Of a stretch of 6,399 nt of DNA, positions 1 through 4,833 are shown in pieces. Position 1 is the first letter of the stretch. Each line of letters opens with the position of its first letter. Both the position numbers and the translations under genes were made by a program. The notes beneath the pieces were generated by a model. It worked only from the letters and a program-made list of their open reading frames with translations, had not been told where the DNA came from and did not search any database. The stretch comes from an uncultured Anaerotruncus sp. (lineage in GTDB: Bacteria; Bacillota; Clostridia; Oscillospirales; Ruminococcaceae): assembly GCA_910586875.1 (NCBI GenBank), contig CAJUJI010000151.1, forward strand, positions 1-6,399, read 5' to 3'.

Positions 1-45
1 AGGTAAGATAACACCCTCTGCAAAAAAGGTATCGTTATCTTACCT
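1..45. repeat. Perfect 12-bp inverted repeat
   Basis: AGGTAAGATAAC at 1-12 pairs exactly with GTTATCTTACCT at 34-45, leaving a 21-nt loop. It could be paired transposase-binding sites or a hairpin at the end of an inserted element. Confidence 0.75.
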
Positions 46-50
46 CAACA
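1..50 (-). mobile_element. Probable terminus of a second IS21-like element interrupting tnpX
   Basis: Read on the minus strand, tnpX homology stops at about position 50 and the sequence continues TGTTGAGGTAAGATAACG. This resembles the left end of the complete IS21 element in this window (TGTAAATGGTAAGATAAAG, from 1428): both start TGT and share GGTAAGATAA at the same distance from the tip, followed by ATACC. A second copy of the motif lies inverted at 2-11, so positions 1-12 and 34-45 form a perfect 12-bp inverted repeat around a 21-nt loop. Arrays of short repeats near the tip are typical of IS21 ends. No transposase is visible, so the assignment is an inference. It could instead be the end of an unrelated element. 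Confidence 0.45.
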
Positions 51-235
51 AAGTTGCCGCCCGACCATCCGTCATCGGTGTAGTGGACGATATTGGAAAA
101 ACTGTGCTGGGCAGCGTAGCCCTCCAGCTATTTTTTCTGATTTACGATTGAATTACTGTCCCCAGCGGATTCATCGTCACGAGAGAGCCTCTCATATAAA
201 GCCGTGATCTTCTCCTCAGTCTGCCTTGCGCTCAT
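50..235 (-). pseudogene. tnpX: Large serine recombinase TnpX, 5' fragment (amber codon plus truncation)
   Basis: This is the N-terminal catalytic part of a TnpX-type large serine recombinase, the enzyme that excises and inserts Tn4451-like elements. The frame starts at the ATG at 235-233, six nt after an AAAGGAG ribosome binding site (248-242), and this ATG overlaps the tnpW stop as ATGA. Family landmarks are YERLSRDD at residues 14-21, with Arg16 and the probable nucleophile Ser18, then SNSIVNQKK at 27-35. Codon 36 is TAG (130-128). The same frame continues beyond it with family-like sequence, including YTDDGWSGGNF near residues 52-62. Homology then stops, and the sequence runs into a probable IS terminus and a TAA. 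Intact relatives are several hundred residues long. The fragment cannot encode an active recombinase, because the DNA-binding region is missing. Confidence 0.85.
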
Positions 236-450
236 GACGCGCTCCTTTCAGACTGACGGCTCATTTGTAGTGCATCCATCATACCACGTTCTTCGCCGTT
301 TTGCAGCCCCTCATTGCGGATCATCCGCAAAATTTTTTCTTCCATCGTCTCGCCGCCGTTGTCGGAAAAGACGACCTTCACCTTGTAGGTGGTGGAGCCG
401 ATACGCCGGGTCATATACTGGCAGTTCTGATTTTCGTTGTTTTTCCTCAT
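232..450 (-). CDS. tnpW: Transposon-encoded protein TnpW family
   Basis: This 72-residue protein belongs to the TnpW family of Tn4451-like elements. The family is small and found next to the recombinase gene, and I know of no established biochemical role. The family core is at about residues 16-47: an RRIG motif, a strand-rich TYKVKVVFSD segment, and the signature ETMEEKILRMI. The frame is open for 61 more codons upstream, to 633. I chose the ATG at 450 because AGAAAGGA sits just before it (462-455, 4-nt gap) and because family similarity begins near here. The longer form would have a low-complexity, unrecognised N-terminus. The stop overlaps the tnpX start (ATGA), which implies translational coupling. 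Both genes probably share a transcript from the promoter at 832-804. The tail after residue 48 is Met-, Arg- and Ser-rich and poorly conserved. Confidence 0.8.
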   Translation of the reverse strand: MRKNNENQNCQYMTRRIGSTTYKVKVVFSDNGGETMEEKILRMIRNEGLQNGEERGMMDALQMSRQSERSAS

Positions 451-797
451 GGTGTCCTTTCTCATATCATTGAAATTCACAAACAAAATTTCCGATATGG
501 GAAGCCGTTTCTCCGAAGCAGTTCCTGACAGGCATATCCCTTTGCTGGTGCTGTGCCGTTGTGTCTCACCCTCGGTACGCTCGCTTTCGGTCATGGCATA
601 CTTTTCCGGCGTGATAGCTGCTCGGACGGTCATTCAGTTGTCGGTTTCGCCACCTTTCTGTTTCTGGATTTTTGATTATGTATGAGAAAGGAAAAAGCAG
701 ATACAAAAAACCGCCCACGGATTTTTCCGCAGTCGGTTATGTATCTGCCAAATGAAATATGTGTATTATATAGACATCAGATATTCAGTTCAGATAT
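451..797 (-). other. Long 5' leader of the tnpW-tnpX transcript
   Basis: If the promoter at 832-804 is used, transcription starts near 797 and the leader before tnpW is about 350 nt. It contains a terminator-like hairpin at 748-697. The same frame as tnpW is open from an ATG at 633, without a clear ribosome binding site. A second TATAAT hexamer lies at 770-765, with only a weak -35 match. I see no recognisable gene in this stretch. Confidence 0.4.
697..748 (-). terminator. Terminator- or attenuator-like hairpin upstream of tnpW
   Basis: GCAGATACA (697-705) and TGTATCTGC (740-748) form a 9-bp outer stem. AACCG (709-713) and CGGTT (734-738) form an inner stem, with a further small GGA/TCC pairing near the tip. 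On the minus strand the 3' arm of the inner stem runs into CGGTTTTTTG, the layout of an intrinsic terminator. There is no T-run on the plus strand. It lies between the minus-strand promoter at 832-804 and tnpW, so it could attenuate tnpW-tnpX transcription, or simply end the tnpV transcript. Confidence 0.6.
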
Positions 798-803
798 GAA
801 CTC

Positions 804-832
804 ATTATAATCAAAACGTTTGTTCTTATCAA
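804..832 (-). promoter_or_regulatory. Sigma-A-type promoter upstream of tnpW-tnpX
   Basis: On the minus strand TTGATA (832-827) and TATAAT (809-804) are separated by exactly 17 nt, matching the housekeeping consensus at 11 of 12 positions. Transcription would start near 797 and run toward tnpW. An inverted repeat, AGTTCA-GATA-TGAACT (787-802), sits at the predicted start site and could be an operator or a hairpin at the transcript's 5' end. Confidence 0.65.
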
Positions 833-983
833 GCCCTGCCGAAGAAAATTTTTGAGAGAGGCGGCGGACAGGCAGTCAGCGATGGTACAAATGCAAAGGA
901 AAAACTCCCGCAAGGTCCCGCCCATAGGGGGAGCCTTGCGGAAGCCTGTACGCTTTTGCGCTGGTGCAAATGCCGGGTGAAAG
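833..983 (-). other. Structured intergenic stretch downstream of tnpV
   Basis: No gene is supported here. The main structure is an inverted repeat, CCGCAAGG (909-916) with CCTTGCGG (935-942), extended by inner CCC/GGG pairing around GCCCATA. This makes a strong GC-rich hairpin about 40 nt after the tnpV stop. On neither strand does a T-run follow it, so it is not a standard terminator. A minus-strand frame from 991 is open through here but has no ribosome binding site. Confidence 0.4.
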
Positions 984-1370
984 TCATGCATAAATCAGTT
1001 CACACTTGATGCTTTCCTCAGCGCGGTTTACAATGCTGTTCATTGCCCTGACCCATTCCCACTGTGACTGGTGCTTCAATTCCTCGGTCACACCCTCGAC
1101 GGCGGCCATCTGTCTGATGATGAGCCGATAGCGGTCCTGCGCCTGCCCGTCCAGGTCGGCAAGGTAGTTGTGCAGCTTGCCCGTCAAAATCAGATGGTTC
1201 AGCAGAAGTGGTTTCGTTTCCTCCAGATACGCCCGGTGCATCCGCCCCCACTTCCCGATGGGGCGGTCATCGTCCTCCGGCAGTCCGATAGCCGGGATGT
1301 AGTAGTCCCCGGCAAGGACATAATCAAGGTCATTCGCCTCGTCATGTATCCTCGGTTCCAGTTTGTCCAT
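984..1370 (-). CDS. tnpV: Transposon-encoded protein TnpV family
   Basis: This 128-residue protein belongs to the TnpV family carried by Tn4451-like mobilizable elements. Its function is not established, and it is not the recombinase itself. Family landmarks are GDYYIPAIGLPEDDDRPIG near residues 21-39, KWGRMHRAYLEE near 40-51, LTGKLHNYLADLDGQA near 62-77, an EGVTEELK segment near 92-99, and the C-terminal NRAEESIKCELIYA. Composition is charged and helical, with no membrane segment. I chose the ATG at 1370 over the one at 1388, because GGAGG (1383-1379) lies 8 nt before it and the upstream ATG lacks a site. The gene appears intact. However, an IS21 element inserted 58 bp upstream has cut it off from its former upstream region, so expression would need a promoter within or at the end of the IS. 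Confidence 0.85.
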   Translation of the reverse strand: MDKLEPRIHDEANDLDYVLAGDYYIPAIGLPEDDDRPIGKWGRMHRAYLEETKPLLLNHLILTGKLHNYLADLDGQAQDRYRLIIRQMAAVEGVTEELKHQSQWEWVRAMNSIVNRAEESIKCELIYA

Positions 1371-1400
1371 AGTGTTTTCCTCCGTCATTTCAGATGTTTT

Positions 1401-1415
1401 CGGTAGCGGCTACCG
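1401..1415. repeat. 7-bp-arm palindrome in the tnpV leader
   Basis: CGGTAGC (1401-1407) and GCTACCG (1409-1415) are perfect inverted arms around one base. It lies between the IS21 insertion point and tnpV. It could be an operator for tnpV or a hairpin near its ribosome binding site. It is too short and lacks the T-run for a terminator. Confidence 0.6.
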
Positions 1416-1422
1416 ATAATGC

Positions 1423-1427
1423 GATAC
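1423..1427. repeat. Left target-site duplication GATAC of the IS21 element
   Basis: GATAC directly precedes the left tip TGTAA at 1428 and is repeated directly after the right tip at 3933-3937. A 5-bp direct duplication is within the range known for IS21-family elements, and it fixes both ends of the IS. Confidence 0.85.
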
Positions 1428-1521
1428 TGTAAATGGTAAGATAAAGTATACCAATTTTCGCCATTGAAAGGATACCAATCCACGCCACAAAAGGGGCCAA
1501 ATCCCGCCACGAAGTATACCA
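1428..1521. repeat. IS21 left end with internal transposase-binding repeats
   Basis: After the TGTAA tip come three versions of the binding unit in the same orientation: AAGTATACCA at 1444-1453, the degenerate CGCCATTGAAAGGATACCA at 1459-1477, and CGCCACGAAGTATACCA at 1505-1521. A partial CGCCACAAAAGGGG starts at 1483. These match the inverted copies at the right end. Confidence 0.8.
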
Positions 1522-1586
1522 CGGAAACCGGGGGCAGCCATCTGGTAAAATGAGAGGACACTCACCCAGATGGAGGCCAGAAAGGA

Positions 1587-3110
1587 ATGAAGGGGTATCG
1601 CGTGTACAGCAAGATTCAGCAATTTCGTTCGGCGGGGTTCAGCCAGCGGCAAGTGGCGCGGCGGCTTGGAATCAACCGCAAGACAGTAAAGCGGTATTGG
1701 GAAATGCCGGTAGACGAGTACGAGGAAATGAGCAGCACAGTCTGCCGGATGCAGTACTTGGACAAGTACCAGGCGCGGATTTTGGAGTGGCTGCGGGAAT
1801 TTCCAGACCTGACAGCAGCCCAGGTATGCGACTGGCTGAGGGAGCACTACCGGGAGGATGTGAGCGAGCGGATGGTATCCCGGTATGTGAAGCAGGTACG
1901 GGAAGAATACGGGCTGAAAAAGAGCGCGGCGCCGAGAGAGTATGAGGCGGTGCCGGAGCTGCCGATGGGGAAACAGATGCAGGTGGATTTCGGGCAGAAG
2001 ATGATGCCCAACGTGGACGGCGGGCAGACCAGGGTGTACGTGGCGGCGTTTGTGCTGTCCCGGTCGCGGTACAAGTACGCACAGGAGCAGAGCAGGCCCT
2101 TTACCAGCGTAGACCTTGTGCGGATCTGCCATGATTGCTTCCAGTACATGGGCGGGATGCCGGAGGAGCTGGTATTCGACCAGGACAGTATTGTATGCGT
2201 AAGTGAAAATGCCGGGGACATCATCTACACCTATGAGTTTGAGAAGTTCCGGCAGGAATGCGGGTTGTCCATCCGAATGTGCCGCGGGGCGGACCCGGAG
2301 AGCAAAGGAAAAATTGAGAATGCGGTGAAGTACATCAAGGGGAACTTCCTCAGCCACCGGCTGTATGTGGACGATGGTATTCTCAACGGAAGCTGCCTGG
2401 AGTGGCTGGAGCGGACCGCCAACACCAAGGTACATGGGACCACCAAGCTGGTTCCAGCGGAGGTGTTCCAGGAGGAGCGAGAGTACCTGCGTCCCCTGCC
2501 GGTCTGTGACCAGGTGAAGCGCCCGGTGATCTGCCGGACGGTGCGCAAGGACAACACAATTATCTACGACAGCAACCGCTACTCCGTCCCTCTGGGCACC
2601 CATACCACACAGCCGGAGGTACGGATTGAGACGCTGGACGGAACGCTCTACATCCAGACGCTGTTTGGCGAACCTATCTGCGAACACCGCATCTTCTCCG
2701 GGCGGGGGCTGCTGATCCAGAGCCAGTCCCACCGGCGGGACCGCACCTCAAAGCTGGACAAGCTGCTGGAGGAACTGGACACCGAGCTGGACGGCAGGGC
2801 CACAGAATTTTTGACAGCAATCCGCGTGGACAAATCCCGCTATGCCAGAGACCAGTTCCGCTTGATACACTCCCTGCTGGACCAGTACGGCATGGAGGCG
2901 GCGCTCCAGGCTATTGGCTTCTGCCAGCGCAGCAGACTCTACAGCGCCAACACCATGCGGGATTACCTGGAGCACCAGGCCGCCCTCTCCAGCCAGGCGC
3001 GGCCTGCCCCAGCCATCCCCCACATCCCGGTGGATGACCCCAAGTACCATGTGACCACACAGAAGCGGCCCCTCTCGGCCTATGCGAAGGTGGGTGATCC
3101 CCGATGCTGA
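1587..3110 (+). CDS. istA: IS21-family transposase IstA
   Basis: This 507-residue DDE transposase catalyses strand transfer of the IS. Residues 15-38 form a helix-turn-helix (GFSQRQVARRLGINRKTVKR) for end binding. The integrase core follows, with probable catalytic residues Asp134 (in MQVDFGQ), Asp198 (in LVFDQDS) and Glu244 (in SKGKIEN). After it come the family stretch NAVKYIKGNFLSHR and a C-terminal region about 260 residues long that probably contains a beta-barrel. Length is normal for long IstA proteins. The ATG at 1587 directly abuts AGAAAGGA. The GTG at 1602, 6 nt after AAGGGG, is a plausible alternative start that would remove five residues. An in-frame stop at 1551 limits the start upstream. 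The gene overlaps istB by 7 nt. Confidence 0.95.
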   Translation: MKGYRVYSKIQQFRSAGFSQRQVARRLGINRKTVKRYWEMPVDEYEEMSSTVCRMQYLDKYQARILEWLREFPDLTAAQVCDWLREHYREDVSERMVSRYVKQVREEYGLKKSAAPREYEAVPELPMGKQMQVDFGQKMMPNVDGGQTRVYVAAFVLSRSRYKYAQEQSRPFTSVDLVRICHDCFQYMGGMPEELVFDQDSIVCVSENAGDIIYTYEFEKFRQECGLSIRMCRGADPESKGKIENAVKYIKGNFLSHRLYVDDGILNGSCLEWLERTANTKVHGTTKLVPAEVFQEEREYLRPLPVCDQVKRPVICRTVRKDNTIIYDSNRYSVPLGTHTTQPEVRIETLDGTLYIQTLFGEPICEHRIFSGRGLLIQSQSHRRDRTSKLDKLLEELDTELDGRATEFLTAIRVDKSRYARDQFRLIHSLLDQYGMEAALQAIGFCQRSRLYSANTMRDYLEHQAALSSQARPAPAIPHIPVDDPKYHVTTQKRPLSAYAKVGDPRC

Positions 3111-3841
3111 CCCCCTTGGAACGGGTGAATAACCTGATAGCCGATCTGCGTTATGCCCAGGTGGACTTTGACGCCCTCTTTGCCGGGAAGAACAGTCTTA
3201 CCCCGCTGGAATCCGTGGAGCTGTTCCTGGCCGAGCAGCAGCGGCTTCGCGTCCTCAAGCAGAACCTCCTGCGCAGAAAGCGGGCCAACCTCCCCGCCGA
3301 AAAAACGCTGGACTCCTTTGACTTCGGCTTCCAGCGCAGCGTTTCCAGGGAGCAGATGCTCCGCCTGTCCGATATGACCTGGGTGGAGCAGGCCTTTAAT
3401 ATCTGCTTCCTTGGTCCGCCCGGTATGGGCAAGACCTACCTCGCTCTCTCCCTGGCTGTCCAGGGCCTCGACCTGGGATACTCCGTGGCCTTTGAAACCC
3501 TGGACAATCTCATGACCATCCTCAAGACCGCCGAGATCTCCAGTGCCAGCAAGCGCCGCCTCAAGTATCTCCACAAAGCCGCCCTTGTGGTGGTGGACGA
3601 GGTGGGCTTCATGCCCCTCTCGCCCGCCGAGGCCAATCTGTTCTTTGGCTTTATCTCCGCCATGAGTGAGAGAACGTCACTGATTATTACTTCCAACAAG
3701 GGGTTTGACGAGTGGGCCGACTTCCTCGGCGACGCCACCATTACCACCGCTATCCTCGACCGCCTCATCCACCGCTGTGAGATTATTAACATGACCGGCT
3801 CCAGCTACAGACTGGAGCACCACCAGTCCATTACTAACTAA
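3104..3841 (+). CDS. istB: IS21-family helper ATPase IstB
   Basis: This 245-residue AAA+ ATPase of the IstB/DnaC-like group works with IstA by assembling on target DNA and stimulating integration. The Walker A motif GPPGMGKT is at residues 104-111 and Walker B LVVVDEVGF at 161-169 (Asp165, Glu166). A sensor-1-like IITSNKGF is at 194-201 and the arginine-containing ILDRLIH at 217-223. The first about 95 residues are the usual IstB helical N-terminus (LTPLE and LFLAEQQRLR segments). Length and motifs are normal for the family. The start ATG lies inside the end of istA (ATGCTGA), so translation is probably coupled. The stop is 8 nt before the right-end repeats. Confidence 0.95.
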   Translation: MLTPLERVNNLIADLRYAQVDFDALFAGKNSLTPLESVELFLAEQQRLRVLKQNLLRRKRANLPAEKTLDSFDFGFQRSVSREQMLRLSDMTWVEQAFNICFLGPPGMGKTYLALSLAVQGLDLGYSVAFETLDNLMTILKTAEISSASKRRLKYLHKAALVVVDEVGFMPLSPAEANLFFGFISAMSERTSLIITSNKGFDEWADFLGDATITTAILDRLIHRCEIINMTGSSYRLEHHQSITN

Positions 3842-3849
3842 CTTTTCCG

Positions 3850-3932
3850 CTGGTATACTTTGTGGCGAAACCCCTCCCCAAAACTGGTATACTTTGTGGC
3901 GAAATTTGGCCCATTTTACTTGACTGCTTACA
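3850..3932. repeat. IS21 right end with two identical binding repeats
   Basis: CTGGTATACTTTGTGGCG plus a following GAAA occurs identically at 3850-3870 and 3884-3904, a 34-bp period. The tip reads toward TTACA at 3928-3932. The units are inverted relative to those of the left end. Confidence 0.85.
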
Positions 3933-3937
3933 GATAC
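3933..3937. repeat. Right target-site duplication GATAC
   Basis: This is the direct copy of the GATAC at 1423-1427, immediately outside the right tip of the IS. Confidence 0.85.
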
Positions 3938-4275
3938 AGGTCTATATCTCCTTTCCTACGACCGCAAGTCCTATTCACCACAAATGAGCCGCAGTCATAT
4001 GTATTTGGTGGCAGAAACCACCCTCTACATAGTAACTCTCAATGGGATTTGGCAAAGCTCTCTCCCAACGAATATTTCTCCTTTGTCACTACCGGCGTTT
4101 ATCCTCTTGATCTCCCCAGCAAACCCTCGCCGCCTGAAATCTCTAAAACCCCCAATGAGCTTGGCGCGCACACTTTGGAGCCAGAGATAGTTTCTGATCC
4201 TTTAATTAGGTGACAAATAGTTGAGATTCATTCAGTCTGCTGTCCTTTTTGATGTCTGTCCAAATATTGGGGTGT
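3938..4275. other. Intergenic or degenerate DNA right of the IS21 element
   Basis: I support no gene here. Plus-strand frames are open for about 70 to 117 codons, but they look like chance frames: no ribosome binding site, proline- and serine-rich, and one begins inside the IS. On the minus strand a frame with two stops ends in a segment read as RKGDIDLYR. If the IS and one GATAC copy are removed, that frame continues through IIGSRYRKHLK to a TGA just before the tnpV ribosome binding site. This may be the tail of a decayed gene upstream of tnpV. I do not recognise it. Confidence 0.35.
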
Positions 4276-4395
4276 CTATTTCTTATTTTGTCCTTGACAA
4301 AAGGTACACTTTATACACTTTATTATCGGATAATCCGGTGTCGGGTTTTCTAATATCGGGCAATTTCGGTTGAGCTTCTCTTGGAAAACAGTCAT
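4276..4395 (-). CDS. Possible cysteine-rich small protein, 39 residues
   Basis: This is a short minus-strand frame starting at ATG 4395, preceded by AAAAGGAG at a spacing of about 10 nt. The product starts MTVFQEKLNRNCPI, has a proline-rich middle (NPTPDYP), and ends with CIKCTFCQGQNKK. That tail places Cys27, Cys30 and Cys33 as a CxxCxxC cluster followed by a lysine-rich end. Such spacing can bind a metal, but it can also arise by chance in a frame this short. I do not recognise a family, and there is no signal peptide or membrane segment. The flanks hold remnants of mobile DNA, so it may also be the start of a truncated gene. Only the ribosome binding site and the cysteine pattern support it. 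Confidence 0.3.
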   Translation of the reverse strand: MTVFQEKLNRNCPILENPTPDYPIIKCIKCTFCQGQNKK

Positions 4396-4629
4396 AGTTT
4401 CAGCACTCCTTTTGCTGTGGGTATGTTACGCAATAGAATGCTATTTTGCCGGGGTAGGTATAAACCTTTATCTCCGACAGAAACACGCCCGCAAAGCCGC
4501 TTGTAGCAAGGTTCTTTCCCTCAAAAGTAGTAAATTGGTAGTAAATTTATTTTGAAATCCTGTGTGTATACCTGTAAATCAAGGTTTTTTGAGATAATCA
4601 ACCATTTTGCTTACAATTTATATAACTTT
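4396..4629. other. Intergenic stretch with short direct repeats
   Basis: I see no convincing gene. A plus-strand frame of 61 codons from a TTG at 4370 has a hydrophobic start but no ribosome binding site, and it runs antisense to the small ORF at 4395-4276. The notable structure is the direct repeat pair at 4527-4547. Confidence 0.4.
4527..4547. repeat. Pair of 10-bp direct repeats at 11-bp spacing
   Basis: GTAGTAAATT occurs at 4527-4536 and again at 4538-4547. A repeat of about one helical turn puts both copies on the same DNA face, as in arm sites for integrases or excisionases. No integrase gene is visible in the window. Confidence 0.7.
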
Positions 4630-4693
4630 GGTGCAATACTATATGGTATTTGCAATTCCAACTTGTGTGTGCTAAACGATTCTTGTTGTTCAC
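4630..4693 (-). pseudogene. tnpA: IS200/IS605 transposase TnpA, N-terminal remnant
   Basis: From the GTG at 4693 the minus strand reads NNKNRLAHTSWNCKYHIV. This is the characteristic start of the small HUH transposases of IS200/IS605 elements, which usually begin with an AHTKWNCKYHIVFAPKYRR-like segment. After HIV the frame shifts: the neighbouring frame reads FAPK only if one T is added back to GTATTGCACC. Similarity then ends within a few codons. AAGGAG (4710-4705) lies upstream at the expected side, with a long spacing of 11 nt. Intact TnpA is about 130-155 residues and has an HUH motif and a tyrosine nucleophile, both missing here. It is a short dead fragment, with no partner tnpB visible. 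Confidence 0.7.
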
Positions 4694-4785
4694 TTTTAAA
4701 TATTCTCCTTTTGGTGTTTTTTGTCCGTTGCATCGCTAAAGCTTTTTCCGCTCCACCGACATAGTTGATGGTTGTTTCTACAGTA

Positions 4786-4823
4786 AAAGAAGCCATTTGC
4801 TCTTTCGAGCAAATGGCTTCTTT
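4786..4823 (-). terminator. Intrinsic terminator of the hemerythrin-receiver gene
   Basis: A perfect 17-bp stem has a core of GAAGCCATTTGCTC (4789-4802) and GAGCAAATGGCTTC (4807-4820), with A/T pairs extending it to 4786 and 4823. The minus strand carries a GAAA tetraloop and ends in CTTCTTTTAC. It begins 10 nt after the stop of the upstream gene. The plus strand has TTTGGTTATTTT after the stem, so weak bidirectional action is possible. Confidence 0.9.
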
Positions 4824-4833
4824 GGTTATTTTA

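Larger units (their letters stand above)
1428..3932 (+). mobile_element. Complete IS21-family insertion sequence
   Basis: The element is 2,505 bp, from TGTAAATGG at the left to the complement of TGTAAGCAG at the right, bounded by the 5-bp duplication GATAC. It carries istA and istB in the usual overlapping order. The first about 36 bases of the two ends align imperfectly, sharing TGTAA, an internal TAAA, CCAA and TTTCGCCA. Further in, both ends carry copies of a CGCCAC-AAGTATACCA unit, the multiple binding sites expected for IstA. Its coding part is visibly more GC-rich than the flanking DNA, which suggests recent acquisition. Both genes are open and motifs are intact, so it may be active. 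Confidence 0.92.

Noticed and set aside
451..633. 61-codon N-terminal extension of tnpW
   Set aside because: There is no ribosome binding site at the 633 ATG and no family similarity upstream of residue 62, while a ribosome binding site lies just before the ATG at 450.
785..991. Minus-strand 68-codon frame beginning at the end of tnpV
   Set aside because: It has no ribosome binding site, overlaps the last tnpV codons, and spans a GC-rich hairpin and the tnpW promoter. It is better read as structured intergenic DNA.
1410..2732. 440-codon minus-strand frame across istA
   Set aside because: It is antisense to istA, which has clear transposase motifs. Its composition (Pro-, His- and Leu-rich) is typical of a shadow of a GC-rich gene.
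3860..4213. 117-codon plus-strand frame starting in the IS right end
   Set aside because: Its start lies in the IS terminal repeats and there is no ribosome binding site or recognisable domain.
4370..4555. 61-codon plus-strand frame with a hydrophobic N-terminus
   Set aside because: It starts at TTG without a ribosome binding site, and the end is low-complexity. It could mimic a membrane peptide by chance.
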